From: Hydnum rufescens UP504
Taxonomy: Eukaryota; Basidiomycota; Agaricomycetes; Cantharellales; Hydnaceae
NCBI GenBank assembly: GCA_014904985.1
Contig: MU129431.1
Location: 1 to 14,700 of the forward strand
Direction of reading: 5' to 3'
DNA length: 14,700 nucleotides
This document shows positions 1 through 8,897 of this stretch, piece after piece. Both the position numbers and the translations under genes were made by a program. The notes under the pieces are model-generated. The model saw only the letters and a program-made list of their open reading frames with translations, was not told the DNA's origin and made no database searches. Positions within the stretch are counted from its first letter, which is position 1, and each line of letters opens with the position of its first letter.

Positions 1-115
1 GTGTCTGCTTCGATAGTAGCCCCAGGTTTGAAATTGTCTTTCTTCAATGGTGCTATGGTATAATACCCAAGGTCTGACGAGACGAGCCAGGGGCGGAGTT
101 GAAACCGGTAGTACA

Positions 116-226
116 TACTAGCTAGTAGAAATGTTGGTAGAATCGTTGTTGCAGCCGAACACAAGCGATGGTTCATCAAAGAACAGGAAATGTACATAAA
201 ATGTCGGTAGTTCTTACTAGCTGGTG
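116..226. repeat. Palindrome and repeated motif pair upstream of NOC3
   Basis: A perfect 12-bp palindrome, TACTAGCTAGTA (116-127), is followed at once by AAATGTTGGTAG (129-140). About 70-100 bp downstream AAATGTCGGTAG (199-210) and TACTAGCTGGTG (215-226) occur, so both motifs are present twice but in swapped order. The block lies 62-172 bp before the proposed NOC3 start codon, where regulatory sites would be expected. No function can be assigned; it could be a chance or degenerate duplication. The rest of 1-287 shows no gene. Confidence 0.4.
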
Positions 227-287
227 GATCCGCACAGCCTAACCGTGTCTAGGTGTGACAGTGTTGTGACAGAACGGGAAGAACTGT

Positions 288-3171
288 ATGGCCAAAATAA
301 AAGGCATAAAGCGACCTGCAGCACATTCCTCGACCCAGGCATGTAGGATGGGACTTTGCCGTGGATCAATACTGACCCAAATTTCTCCCAGCCCCAACTA
401 CTGAAAAAGAGGAAGGTCGAGGCAGACCGGGACCCGATAAAGAAACCAAGAACTTTGAAGGAGAAAGCTTCTGAGCGGAAGACAATCCCTATCCCTGCCG
501 TTGACTCTGGGGATAGTGGAGAGTCTGATGTCGATGAAGATGATTTGCTATTCTACAAAGAAGTCTCTCCTTCTCGAGTCTTCTTAAATGGTCTTGACCA
601 AAAGGCAATTGCCAGGTGAGGATGTGATTTCTCCGCTCAATTATGCGCTAATCGTTTCATACCCCTCACAGGAGCAAACACGAAGAGAAAAGATTACACA
701 AACTGACAAAACCTGCACGCATCCATGCTGACCATGACGACCTTCCATCGATCGCTTCTCATGACGATGACCCGCAACTCTGGGACTCAGATTTAGGCAA
801 AGATTCTGGCTCCGAGGGTGATCCTGAAGGCGACTCGGACTTGGACTCCGATGGCTCTGAGTCCGACGGGCCCGCATCTTCTGACACAGAACAGAGTTAC
901 GAGAGACAACCACGTCCGAAGAACAAATTATTCCATACCGACATCGTGCAGGGGTCCGAGCGCCTTCCCGTGAAGCTCCCCGATGGAACCCTTCGAAAAC
1001 GGGGTCACTTGCCGGCCCAGCACCTGAAGAGCTTTCAGATTCAGACAGCGATGCATCATCGACCGGGCCAAAAAGCCGACCGGATGCTCATCCTGGCTCC
1101 AGGGTGGAGGACGTTTCTACCGGTGCACGATTCGGTAGACCAGCAGTCGTGACCATTATCGGTGCCCGGTCCAGGAAAGCTAGAATTCAGGGTGCCAAGG
1201 AGCAACTGGCTGGAATATGTCAGGAAATTCTTGCAGACCCCGAGAATAGCGTGAGTGGGTCACTCTCCAGGATTTGAACCGTACTTTGACCCCTGAACAT
1301 ACGAGAGTTTAGCTTGGATTGCTCCGGCGCTTACATTCCTTCGCACTTCCTTCCATCGCGACCCAGACCCATCCAAAACCTGTAGCCAATGACCCACTCA
1401 TCCGGAAACTTGCATTTCTATCTCAACTAGCTGTCTTCAAAGATATCATTCCCGGATATCGGATACGACCACTGACGGATAAGGAAAAGGCAGAGAAAGT
1501 CAGCCAGATGGTGCAACGGACGCGGGACTACGAACAAGGTCTTGTCGGAGTGTATCAAAATTACCTCCAGGTTCTCGAGGACGAAATAAAAGGTACGCAC
1601 ACTGTCTCTCTTACAAGCACGTGGAGTTTTCCTAATTCACTATGGTCTTTAGCCAAATCAGAGCTGTCAGGGACTGCACTTCGGTGTATGTGTTCTCTCC
1701 TGACTGAAGCGACGCATTTCAACTATCGTGTGAACTTGATGAGCGCCATCGTGGCTGATCTCAGTAAAAAATCGTGGGACGAGGTGTTTTCTTTCATGAT
1801 TCTATCTCACATCGCTTCCTGACCTGGTATTCTCATCAGTCTTCCGAACTGTGTCTCAATACGATCGTCACTGTCTTGCGAAAGGACAACACGGGCGAAA
1901 CCTCACTCGAAGTTGTCCGTCTTCTGAACCGAATGGTCAAAGAACGCCGCTTCCACGTACATCCTAATGTGCTCTCTTGCTTGCTTCACCTCCGATTGAA
2001 AAGCGAGCTCGGGGGTGTCCGTGCTTCCGACGATCGTGCAGAGAAAGAGGAGGATCGGAACAAACTCCGAAAGCGAAACGACGTGAAACGACACAAAGGC
2101 AGGGGGAAGATGGAGGATAAACTGCATTTGAGCAAAAATGCGAAGAAGGTATTGAAAGAAAATAAAGAAATCGAGGAGGAGATGCGGGAAGCTGAGGCGG
2201 AAGTGGATCGGGAGGAGCGAGCCAAGACTGTGCGTATATACCAGCTCGGCCGTGAAATCGTACTGATCATATTCCTATTCTGTTAGCACACTGAAACCCT
2301 CAAACTTCTTTTCGTCCTTTATTTTCGAATACTTAAGAATCCTCATCCAACCCCGACTACTTCCTGGAGCTCTGGAGGGAATTTCGCGGTTCGCGCACCT
2401 CGTCAATATCGACTTCTTCAAGGACCTTCTAGCCGTCCTTAAAACATTAATCTCGCGCGAAACATCAGATACACGTACTGAGGGTCCGGACGGAGGAGTT
2501 GATGCTGGTGCCACTTTACTGGGGGAGGAAGAAGGGCGACGTCAACGACTGATGTGCATCGTCACAGCCTTTGAATTGCTCTCGGGTCAAGGTATGCTTG
2601 ATCTTCGAATGTTAGGCGATTTGCGATAGGTTAACTCAAATTCTGTAGGCGAAGCCCTGGTAATCGACTTGGGAGATTTTGTCAACTTCCTCTACGTCAT
2701 CATCGTGGAGCTCTCCGTTCTTCGGGGAATAGAAAATGTCTCCCAAACCTCTAGGGCATCTAAAGTCCCGTCGGGTCTGGTCGGAGAGGCGCGAATGCCA
2801 CAGTGACAGACCTTCTCTTCCGAGCGCTGTCGCTTGTGTTTATGACCCGCACCTCAGCTGGAAACAGCCCTCCTTGGCGCTCCGCGGCCTTTGCGAAACG
2901 CCTCCTGACAGCAGCTCTATACTGGCCCCCGGCAACAGTTTTGCGGGTGCTCGATTTCGTGCACACCCTTCTGGTGAAAGAGCCGGCTCTTGACAGTCTG
3001 CTCTCGACCGACGATCGTGTCACAGACGGCATATATAGACCTGAGCTGGATGATCCGCAGCTATGCAACGTGTTCGCCACGAGCTTCTGGGAGCTGCGGC
3101 ACTTGGAAAAGACGCACTGGGATCCACGAGTTAGGGCAGAGGCAGGAAAGTTGGCAAATTTCCGGCGCTAA
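288..3171 (+). CDS. NOC3: NOC3-family nucleolar complex protein, 7 exons, four apparent frameshifts
   Basis: Noc3 works with Noc2 in nucleolar/nucleoplasmic pre-60S export and also in pre-replication complex assembly. Exons: 288-615, 672-1250, 1313-1592, 1653-1783, 1840-2229, 2287-2591, 2649-3171, joined by 56-62 bp GT-AG introns. Family signatures seen in order: a basic/acidic N-terminus, ERLPVKLPDG, LGLLRRLHSF, AVFKDIIPGYRIRPLT, NYRVNLMSAIV, a Lys/Glu-rich helical stretch, LYFRILKNP, then the C-terminal CBF/Mak21-type region with ISRFAHLVNIDFF, AFELLSGQGEAL, PPWRSAAFAKRL and YRPELDDPQLCN. The reading frame breaks between 288 and 347 (-1), near 1000-1015 (-1), near 2345-2357 (+1) and near 2770-2795 (-1). 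No intron of workable size explains these. After correction the total is 2538 nt (845 aa), a normal family length. There is no internal nonsense mutation apart from those caused by the shifts. The start at 288 (MAKIKGIKRP) is the least certain point. The 3' end is convergent with guanine deaminase. Confidence 0.9.
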
Positions 3172-3235
3172 AAGGACATGTAATTCAGATGATAGTACAC
3201 ATAATCAGTTAATACATTGAGGGAGGCGGTATATT
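3172..3235. other. 64-bp convergent intergenic gap
   Basis: Only 64 bp separate the NOC3 stop codon (ends 3171) from the guanine deaminase stop codon (starts 3236 on the opposite strand). The gap is AT-rich. Both 3' untranslated regions must therefore run into the neighbouring gene, so overlapping convergent transcripts are expected. I see no strong polyadenylation consensus. Confidence 0.6.
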
Positions 3236-4799
3236 CTACAAGACTTTCTTCCCTTGGATCCACACTGCAGAGCGGTTGGACGGATCCCCCAAACACCACC
3301 ATTTTTCAAGGAACTCGATCGTAACCCTATCAACCGTACCGAAGAAATCCAACTGACCGAGGCCCTTCCCGCTCTTAGGATCTACCAAATTGACTATGAG
3401 GTGATGAACAGTTAGGTCCGAGGATTTCTCGCCGAAAAGAAACAAATAACATACTTTGCTGAGCGTCAAACGGTGCACCTCGAACGAACTGGCCAGTCTT
3501 GAGGCCAAGAGCCTCGGCACCACCTTTTGTGGCCAAATACAATGCCTCTTTCCAATCAATTGCCAAAGAACCCGTCTCACTTGAAGACGCCCCATGAGAT
3601 GGTTGTCTCGTTGCTTCCTTTCGGGCACTGTCTCGTATCCGTGAAGTAATAACAGCCTGCCGCATGGCTGTAGAAATATCGACAGTGTATCCGCCAGCAA
3701 CGTCACTTCCTAATCCAACGCCGACTCCAATGTCCAACGCTTCGCGGAGGGGGAAAGGAAGAGATGAGAAATAGACATTTGACAAGGGACAGTGTGCAAC
3801 TGCCGTGCCTGCGAATTTTAGACGGTCAAGGGATGGCGAGTCGAGGAATGTACAGTGGGCTTGGATGGTACGAGATGTAAGGAGATTGCTCTATAATATG
3901 TGGCTGGTGGAAGCTACAAGACGACTTCAATGCAAACAGACTTACGCGGTCGAACACTTCGATATCGTCTACGCCACGCTCCGATTTGACCCAGTCTACC
4001 TGATCACGGGCCTCCGCAAGATGACTTTGGACCTTGACATTGAGGTCTGCGGACAGTTGACCTAGACCACTGAGAAGCTCGTCGGTACATGTAGGCACAA
4101 ATCGGGGCGTTATGACTGGTTCCACGAGTTGTTGATGTTTCGGGAGGTGTGCAGTGAGCCCCTCACATCGGTGGATAAAACTAGCGGCAGATGTGAGCGA
4201 GGACTCTGTAGAAGCCTCGACATAGGATGGCCTGGTAGACTTGTCCATCGAGAGCTTCCCAATAAAGCCCCTGAGTCCTGCATTTTGGAACGCATCCGCT
4301 AGTATAAGACTGTTCCTCGGTATCAGACGCAGGAGACATACGTCCATGAGATAGCGTCATCTTACTTGGTCTCCTCTTTAATCGTCCCAAAGAGCAGAGC
4401 AGCACCAGTACCAGCTCGTATGAGACGCTCGGCTAGCCTAGTATAAACCATACGTGCTAGTCCATTGGGATCCTGATCGAGCTGTTCTTCCGCCTTGAAG
4501 GCATACGCGTTAAGCCATTCCATCAGAGGCAAATGGAGACCGGTGCCAAGGTACAAGTACTGAGGAGCATGAAGATGAAGATCACAAAAGGTGGGAAGAA
4601 GAAAGGATCCTTGAGGTAAAGACGTAATTGTGGCCTCTGGCCGAGCTAAATACGATGCACCAGTAAGAGAATCGGCAACACAAACGTCTTCGATGAAGCC
4701 TAATTCATCAACGGCGACAATGTGATCATGCAGAACTTCCAAATGTCCGAGATGAGTGGTATGCACGAAAGTCCCCACAAAGAGGTTTGAGGATGGCAT
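3236..4799 (-). CDS. Guanine deaminase (guanine aminohydrolase), 4 exons, intact
   Basis: Hydrolyses guanine to xanthine and ammonia in purine salvage and catabolism (EC 3.5.4.3), a cytosolic zinc amidohydrolase. Minus-strand exons: 4799-4366, 4315-3946, 3890-3455, 3393-3236; introns of 50, 55 and 61 bp all have GT-AG ends. The spliced frame is open for 465 codons plus TAG, about the usual size of the family. Metal and active-site motifs: DLHLHAPQ (His75, His77), QSHLAEA (His243), QAHC (His280) and GLGSDVAGGY (Asp331). Other family signatures are GTGLHLPLMEWLN, RPSYVE, TPRFVPTC and AHCPLSN. The C-terminal region has FDAQ and FLEKWWCLGD. The start codon at 4799 gives MPSSNLFVGTFVHT, where the family normally begins its first beta-strand; a longer in-frame extension upstream lacks an ATG. 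No frameshift is needed, unlike both neighbouring genes. Confidence 0.96.
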
Positions 4800-4812
4800 T
4801 GTCTTGGGATGA

Positions 4813-4834
4813 CAGGACCCCGGCGAACTCCGAT
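4813..4834 (-). promoter_or_regulatory. 22-nt leader element, guanine deaminase copy
   Basis: Read on the minus strand this begins ATCGGAGTTCGCC and ends GGTCCTG, 13 nt before the guanine deaminase ATG at 4799. It is identical over all 22 positions to 5248-5269 on the plus strand. Identity stops at the next base on both sides. It probably lies in the 5' leader or core promoter; the function is unknown. Confidence 0.6.
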
Positions 4835-5247
4835 CCAGCACGATCCACGATTGAACAAAAAGTCATGACCAAAAATGGGAGCACTTTCAGCTGACTTTCT
4901 AGCATGCGTAAGCACTTTGTACTTCTGTGATATGAAGCTGAATCGTACCCGAAATCCAAATCACTGTCCTTCGGGAATGACCAAACTCTTGCTGTTGTGT
5001 CAACTGTTGAAGGTTTTGGCAAGCTGTGAAGTCCTGGGCCCTCTGTGGGCCTATGGCTCATAGTAAATCAATTGTTGAAGCTTCTGATCTAGTTTTTTGG
5101 TTTGTTTTTACAAGTAGGGAGATTTTTGGGATTTGTTCTGGAAAATGACTCCTGGACACATCCGATACTCCAAATGGGGGAAATATTGAGAATATGAGGA
5201 CCACGCAAGTGGGAACAGGTCACGGGTCTAGGACGCGAAAACACGCT

Positions 5248-5269
5248 ATCGGAGTTCGCCGGGGTCCTG
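5248..5269 (+). promoter_or_regulatory. 22-nt leader element, tRNase Z copy
   Basis: Same 22 nt as 4834-4813, in the same orientation relative to its gene, ending 18 nt before the tRNase Z ATG at 5288. A second ATG (5272) lies immediately downstream, in another frame. Confidence 0.6.
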
Positions 5270-5287
5270 CAATGACTCACTGTTGGT

Positions 5288-6837
5288 ATGCCAAAGAATC
5301 TTTCATTGACGTTTCTGGGTACTTGCTCCGGAGGGGGCCCACATCCACTCGTAACTGCTCTTCTATTGCTCTTAATATCGATGGCGAACTCTGGTGTACG
5401 CTGTCGCAGCGATTGTGAATTCAGGCGGTCAGCCACTTAGTGATGATTGTTAGTAGTGATCGACTGTGCTGAAGGGACACAGATGCAACTTAATAAGGCT
5501 GGATTGCGAATTGCACGCATCACGAAGGTATTCATCACTCATCTCCATAGTAAGTGTATCAGCCATATCCTGTTTATCGATCACTACTAAAGACACGCCT
5601 ATCTTCTAATCTCTCAGTCGACCACTGCACCGGATTAGTCCCCTTAATTTCTAGTTTAATGTACGGCGTTTCACCTGCTCCATCCACCCCGGTCAGCTTG
5701 ATTCAGACTACGCAATTTATATCGTTCACGGCGTTATTAACATACCACATAGCGCCGCCTAGATATATATGGCCCACCTGGCCTTCGACTATTGGTCAGA
5801 ATGACACTCAAACTAACATGCAGCGAGCTGTATGGGAAATATGCTGTCCATGAACTCTTGTCCTCAGGAACAATACCTTCGTGCGGATGCGACATCAACG
5901 AACCACACCCGAATGAAATTCCCGGACGTGATATATTATGTGACGAAGATGGGAAGTGGCTAGCTATAGAGCGTGAGGCGCATGGGATGTCCATAGATGC
6001 CGGGCCACTGGTACATAGAGGTTGGATCCGCCCATCTGTTCTCCTTCTCGAAGCCGGACTAAACCCAGTCATCTTACAATTCCTCATCAGTCCCATGCAT
6101 AGGTTACGTGTTCACTGAGCCTCCCCGTGCGGAACCACTCAGCCAAGAGGGGCACATCGAGCCCATCACTCGAAATCACGCAGCACTGATCTCGGCAGGA
6201 CATCGGAATCCCCGCGCGCTCCTCGGGAGACTTCTCAGTACACGGATTCCCATCTCTCTTCCTGATGGTACTACACTGTATCCACCACCATTGAGCATAG
6301 CGGGCAGGAAAATTGTCGTGCTAGGCGACACGTCCGATTCGGATGGCATCATGGAGCTAGCGGCAGACGCTAGTCTGCTCGTCCATGAAGCCACCAATGC
6401 GTACGTACGGGCTCCTGGAGAACATGCTACATTGGAAAACATGAGCGAAGACGAAAAGAGACGCGTGAGGGAGAAAGCAATTTCGCGAGGCCATTCGACG
6501 GCGGATATGGCTGGAGCGTTCGCGAGGAAGATTCGTGCTAGGAGACTCATCCTGAAATCACTTTAGCGCAAAGTGGGTTGTTTGTCTTGCAACGCGGTGT
6601 GCTCACTAAATCTTGCGCATCCTCCATCTCTTTGCTGATTGCAGATACCCTGATCCGATACCGCTTGTCCTTGAGACAGATCCTATGCATGAACGGGTGG
6701 CGAAGATCCATCTTGCCCAGACGCGAGCGATACAGGCCATCGAAGATCAGGCCAGTGGGGCATGGGGCGATGGACGACGAGCAATTGCCGCCAGAGATTT
6801 ATTAACCGTAGACATTGGGAGCCACGAAGTCGAATGA
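5288..6837 (+). CDS. tRNase Z, short (ELAC1-like) form, 6 exons, two apparent frameshifts
   Basis: Metallo-beta-lactamase-fold endonuclease that removes the 3' trailer from precursor tRNAs. Exons: 5288-5395, 5457-5549, 5618-5691, 5753-6020, 6091-6572, 6645-6837, with GT-AG introns of 61-72 bp. Motifs in order (corrected numbering): LTFLGTCSGGG then TSTRNCSS (about 7-26), DCAEGTQ (39-45), the zinc motif THLHIDH (64-70), IYGPPGLR (97-104), GRDILCDEDG, VPCIGYVFTEPPRAEPL (182-198), GDTSDSD (260-266), HEAT (280-283), GHST (315-318) and NHFSAK (337-342). Frame breaks occur in the G5 run near 5332-5337 (one base short) and at the AAA near 6555-6557 (one base extra); the latter puts a stop six bases after CTG at 6552. 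After correction the total is 1218 nt, 405 aa. An ATG at 5272 opens a frame that bypasses the first break but replaces the conserved first beta-strand with unrelated sequence, so I prefer 5288. Confidence 0.92.
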
Positions 6838-7475
6838 TGCACAGCATGCCATGCCAAACATTGGAGCCATGGAAATCCGGGTCTCATTTTGCCTGTCCAG
6901 ACAATCCTGCAGCCGAGTCTGGGTCTTTGAAATAAAACAGAAAGTGCAACACTGAGTTTGAAAATACCCAGAGGCTTAAAATTTACCTCCCAGTCCTCAA
7001 TGGGTGGATTCACACCTTTGGGCTATTTATGGCCTGGCTTTGGGTACTTTGATTAGGCGGTTTCACGATAATGAAGGGGGTTACCACACAACAACTCAAG
7101 ACAAATATTCGATTGGCCACCAAAACAGTGTTCTTGGGTTCATTTGAGCGCCCCCTATTGCCTAATGTGGTTTGTTTGGGGCTTAATTTACTGATCCCCT
7201 TTGCTCGCCGCGGATTCCGGAGGTGCGACTTGCACACACCCATTCGGGCCATTCCCACCCAAACCTTGACGCAGTGGCCTCTCATACATCCGTCTTCGCC
7301 GTGGGGTCTGCTCGGGGAGTGGGATATGTTTCGTCACAACAGGTCGGCCAGTATTATTGTATAAGAGAAGCACATGACCAGGAAGACAAAAGAAACAGCA
7401 ACTACTCGGCGACTATACTCCCTACATTTGCACTTGCCATATTCCGAGCCTTCGGTTGATGCGGTAGGAGAGCAG

Positions 7476-7521
7476 GGCTGCCGATGTGACCAGGCAGCAG
7501 ATCTTGGGTTCGGTTGCTGCC
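7476..7521 (+). repeat. Three mutually complementary GC-rich segments
   Basis: GGCTGCC (about 7477-7483), GGCAGCA (7493-7499) and TGCTGCC (7515-7521) can pair in two exclusive ways: first with second (short loop) or second with third (7-bp perfect stem, 15-nt loop containing GGGTTCGG). The GGGTTCGG stretch and the upstream GGTAGGAGAGCAGGG loosely recall tRNA internal promoter boxes. A decayed tRNA-derived SINE is therefore possible, but I cannot fold a cloverleaf. Confidence 0.25.
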
Positions 7522-7616
7522 GAGGTGCCTTGTGAAGCCAATTAATGTTGGTGCTTTCACTTTGCTTATCATGCCGTATCCACGTATTCGGTGGGGTGGG
7601 CTTCGCTGCTGTGGGT

Positions 7617-7634
7617 GTGCAAGGGAACTTGCAC
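7617..7634 (+). repeat. 7-bp hairpin with GGAA (GNRA-type) loop
   Basis: GTGCAAG / CTTGCAC pair perfectly around GGAA, a GNRA-class tetraloop. It lies in gene-free sequence 284 bp before the membrane protein start. It may be chance. Confidence 0.25.
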
Positions 7635-7862
7635 TGAGGGGTCCACACGACATCGATTCAGAGGCCCGCACGCGGCTGCCAGTCTCCGAGGCGACGATGG
7701 GATGTTTGTGGATCCGGCCGATTCCAAGATTTATTCGCCCCTGCACCTTACTTGCCTACGCATGGGATTGTCAGCGAGACATGCGCACGCGGAGTCAGCG
7801 GATGTACTTTGACAAGCAAATTCAGTAGCTGTCACGTTTGCCATACATGTCATCAATGCCAG

Positions 7863-7869
7863 TATAAAG
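7863..7869 (+). promoter_or_regulatory. Possible TATA box of the membrane protein gene
   Basis: TATAAAG lies 49 bp upstream of the ATG at 7918, followed by a C-run (CCCCCCC) close to the start codon. Position and sequence fit a core promoter with a short leader. No other evidence supports it. Confidence 0.45.
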
Positions 7870-7917
7870 TATACCAGGCACCTGAAAAATTGCCTCTATC
7901 TCCCCCCCGCTGGAGCA

Positions 7918-8897
7918 ATGGCCAAGTCTCCCTCGTCTTGGTGGCTACGTCTCGTCGTGTACAGCATCACTGCCGTGCTGTCTGTAGTGTCCATTGGGCT
8001 CGCGATAAATGCCCTTGTCAAGTCAGTTCACCCATGTTTAATTTTACATCCCACCTGAGCCTGACATATCGTGTTGCTCCTGCAGAGCCAACCGGGATCT
8101 CAACCATGCAAAGAATTTAGCACTCGCCATTGCCCCCGCAAGGACGCGTATCAACACGTCTTTCCAGAATATTAAGATCTCCGGGGCCTTTCTCCTTGTC
8201 GGAGAAGGGCTGTTGGGCTTGACGTCCCTCTTCTGGATCTTGAATCTGTTCTTCTCCATCAGTAATTCCAAGTCCACGCACCTCGCAACTATTTACCTGT
8301 GGTCATTCGAGCTCGTGTGGACACTTGCAAGCGCTATCGCCACTCTTGTCATTGCGCGGAATAGGAGTGTGACAGTTGCTGCTTTTCTCGTAACGGGTGC
8401 CAAGATTCCTGACCAAGTTGTGAGGTACGTTAGTTTACAAGACCATACGTCCACTGTCCCCTTCCGGCCAGCTGCTAACTTGATGTAATCAGAGGCATTG
8501 AAAACACCATTGATTACAATCCGCTATATTGGAGTCACATTTACGGTGAGAATTTCCTCTACGTCCATAATGAAATATGGCCTAAAACCCACACCGGTTT
8601 GTCCAGTTCGCACATTTTCCATTATTCCTTGGGTTCTCCTCATCTTCGCCGCGATCGCTCTCGACCTCGCGATAACGCAAGTGCTCCCTGCTGAAGTCAA
8701 AGGTGTCGAACGCCCTGCCGCAACAGCTGAAGCGGATGAGAGTCCCGAAGCGAGTCCGGTCACCGAGGTAATAGCCCTTCGAATCGTCACTCGTTTTGGT
8801 CGTGATATTTATATGATTACTGTGTCCATGCCTTCAGAAGCCTCCACTTGAAGACAAAAATCCTCGTAAAGATGACAAACACGCAGGGAATTCCTGA
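7918..8897 (+). CDS. Four-transmembrane protein of unknown function, 5 exons
   Basis: I do not recognise a named family. Exons: 7918-8021, 8086-8424, 8493-8545, 8607-8767, 8838-8897, with GT-AG introns of 64, 68, 61 and 70 bp; a GCTAAC branch-point-like site precedes the third exon. The spliced frame is 717 nt, 238 aa, with no break. Hydrophobic helices lie at about residues 8-33, 66-93, 101-126 and 168-190. A basic loop (about 35-58) follows helix 1, a short polar loop (94-100) joins helices 2 and 3, and a charged tail (193-238) is rich in Ala/Glu, then Lys/Asp. The topology (four helices, both ends on one side, probably cytosolic) resembles many small fungal four-helix membrane proteins, but no signature such as a tetraspanin CCG is present. 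If the last intron is retained, the ORF ends at 8851 instead with an unrelated tail. Confidence 0.8.

Larger units (their letters stand above)
4800..5287. other. Divergent intergenic region (guanine deaminase / tRNase Z)
   Basis: This 488-bp bidirectional promoter region lies between the two start codons. I see no gene in it. Its main feature is a 22-bp perfect inverted repeat whose arms sit directly upstream of each ATG. No clear TATA box was found for either gene. Confidence 0.6.
6838..7862. other. Gene-free interval, tRNase Z to membrane protein
   Basis: About 1 kb without a gene I can support. Open frames here are short, overlap on both strands and show no recognisable family. Two small hairpin features (near 7476-7521 and 7617-7634) are listed separately. 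Confidence 0.5.

Noticed and set aside
841..1152. Open frame continuing past 1015 as a Gln/His-rich tail
   Set aside because: After about 1012 the NOC3-like sequence (SDSDSDAS, then QGAKEQLAGICQEIL) continues in another frame and joins correctly to the next exon, so the tail is out of frame.
3826..4347. Minus-strand open frame reading through 3891-3945 and 4316-4365 as one exon
   Set aside because: Both ends run into introns with GT-AG sites. The residues encoded there do not fit guanine deaminase, while the spliced product does.
5272..5337. ATG 5272 as the tRNase Z start
   Set aside because: It avoids a frameshift but gives a sequence unlike the family's first strand. ATG 5288 gives LTFLGTCSGG, which matches the family.
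7071..7828. Several overlapping open frames on both strands
   Set aside because: They are short, mutually overlapping, start at near-cognate codons in part and show no family motif or splice pattern.
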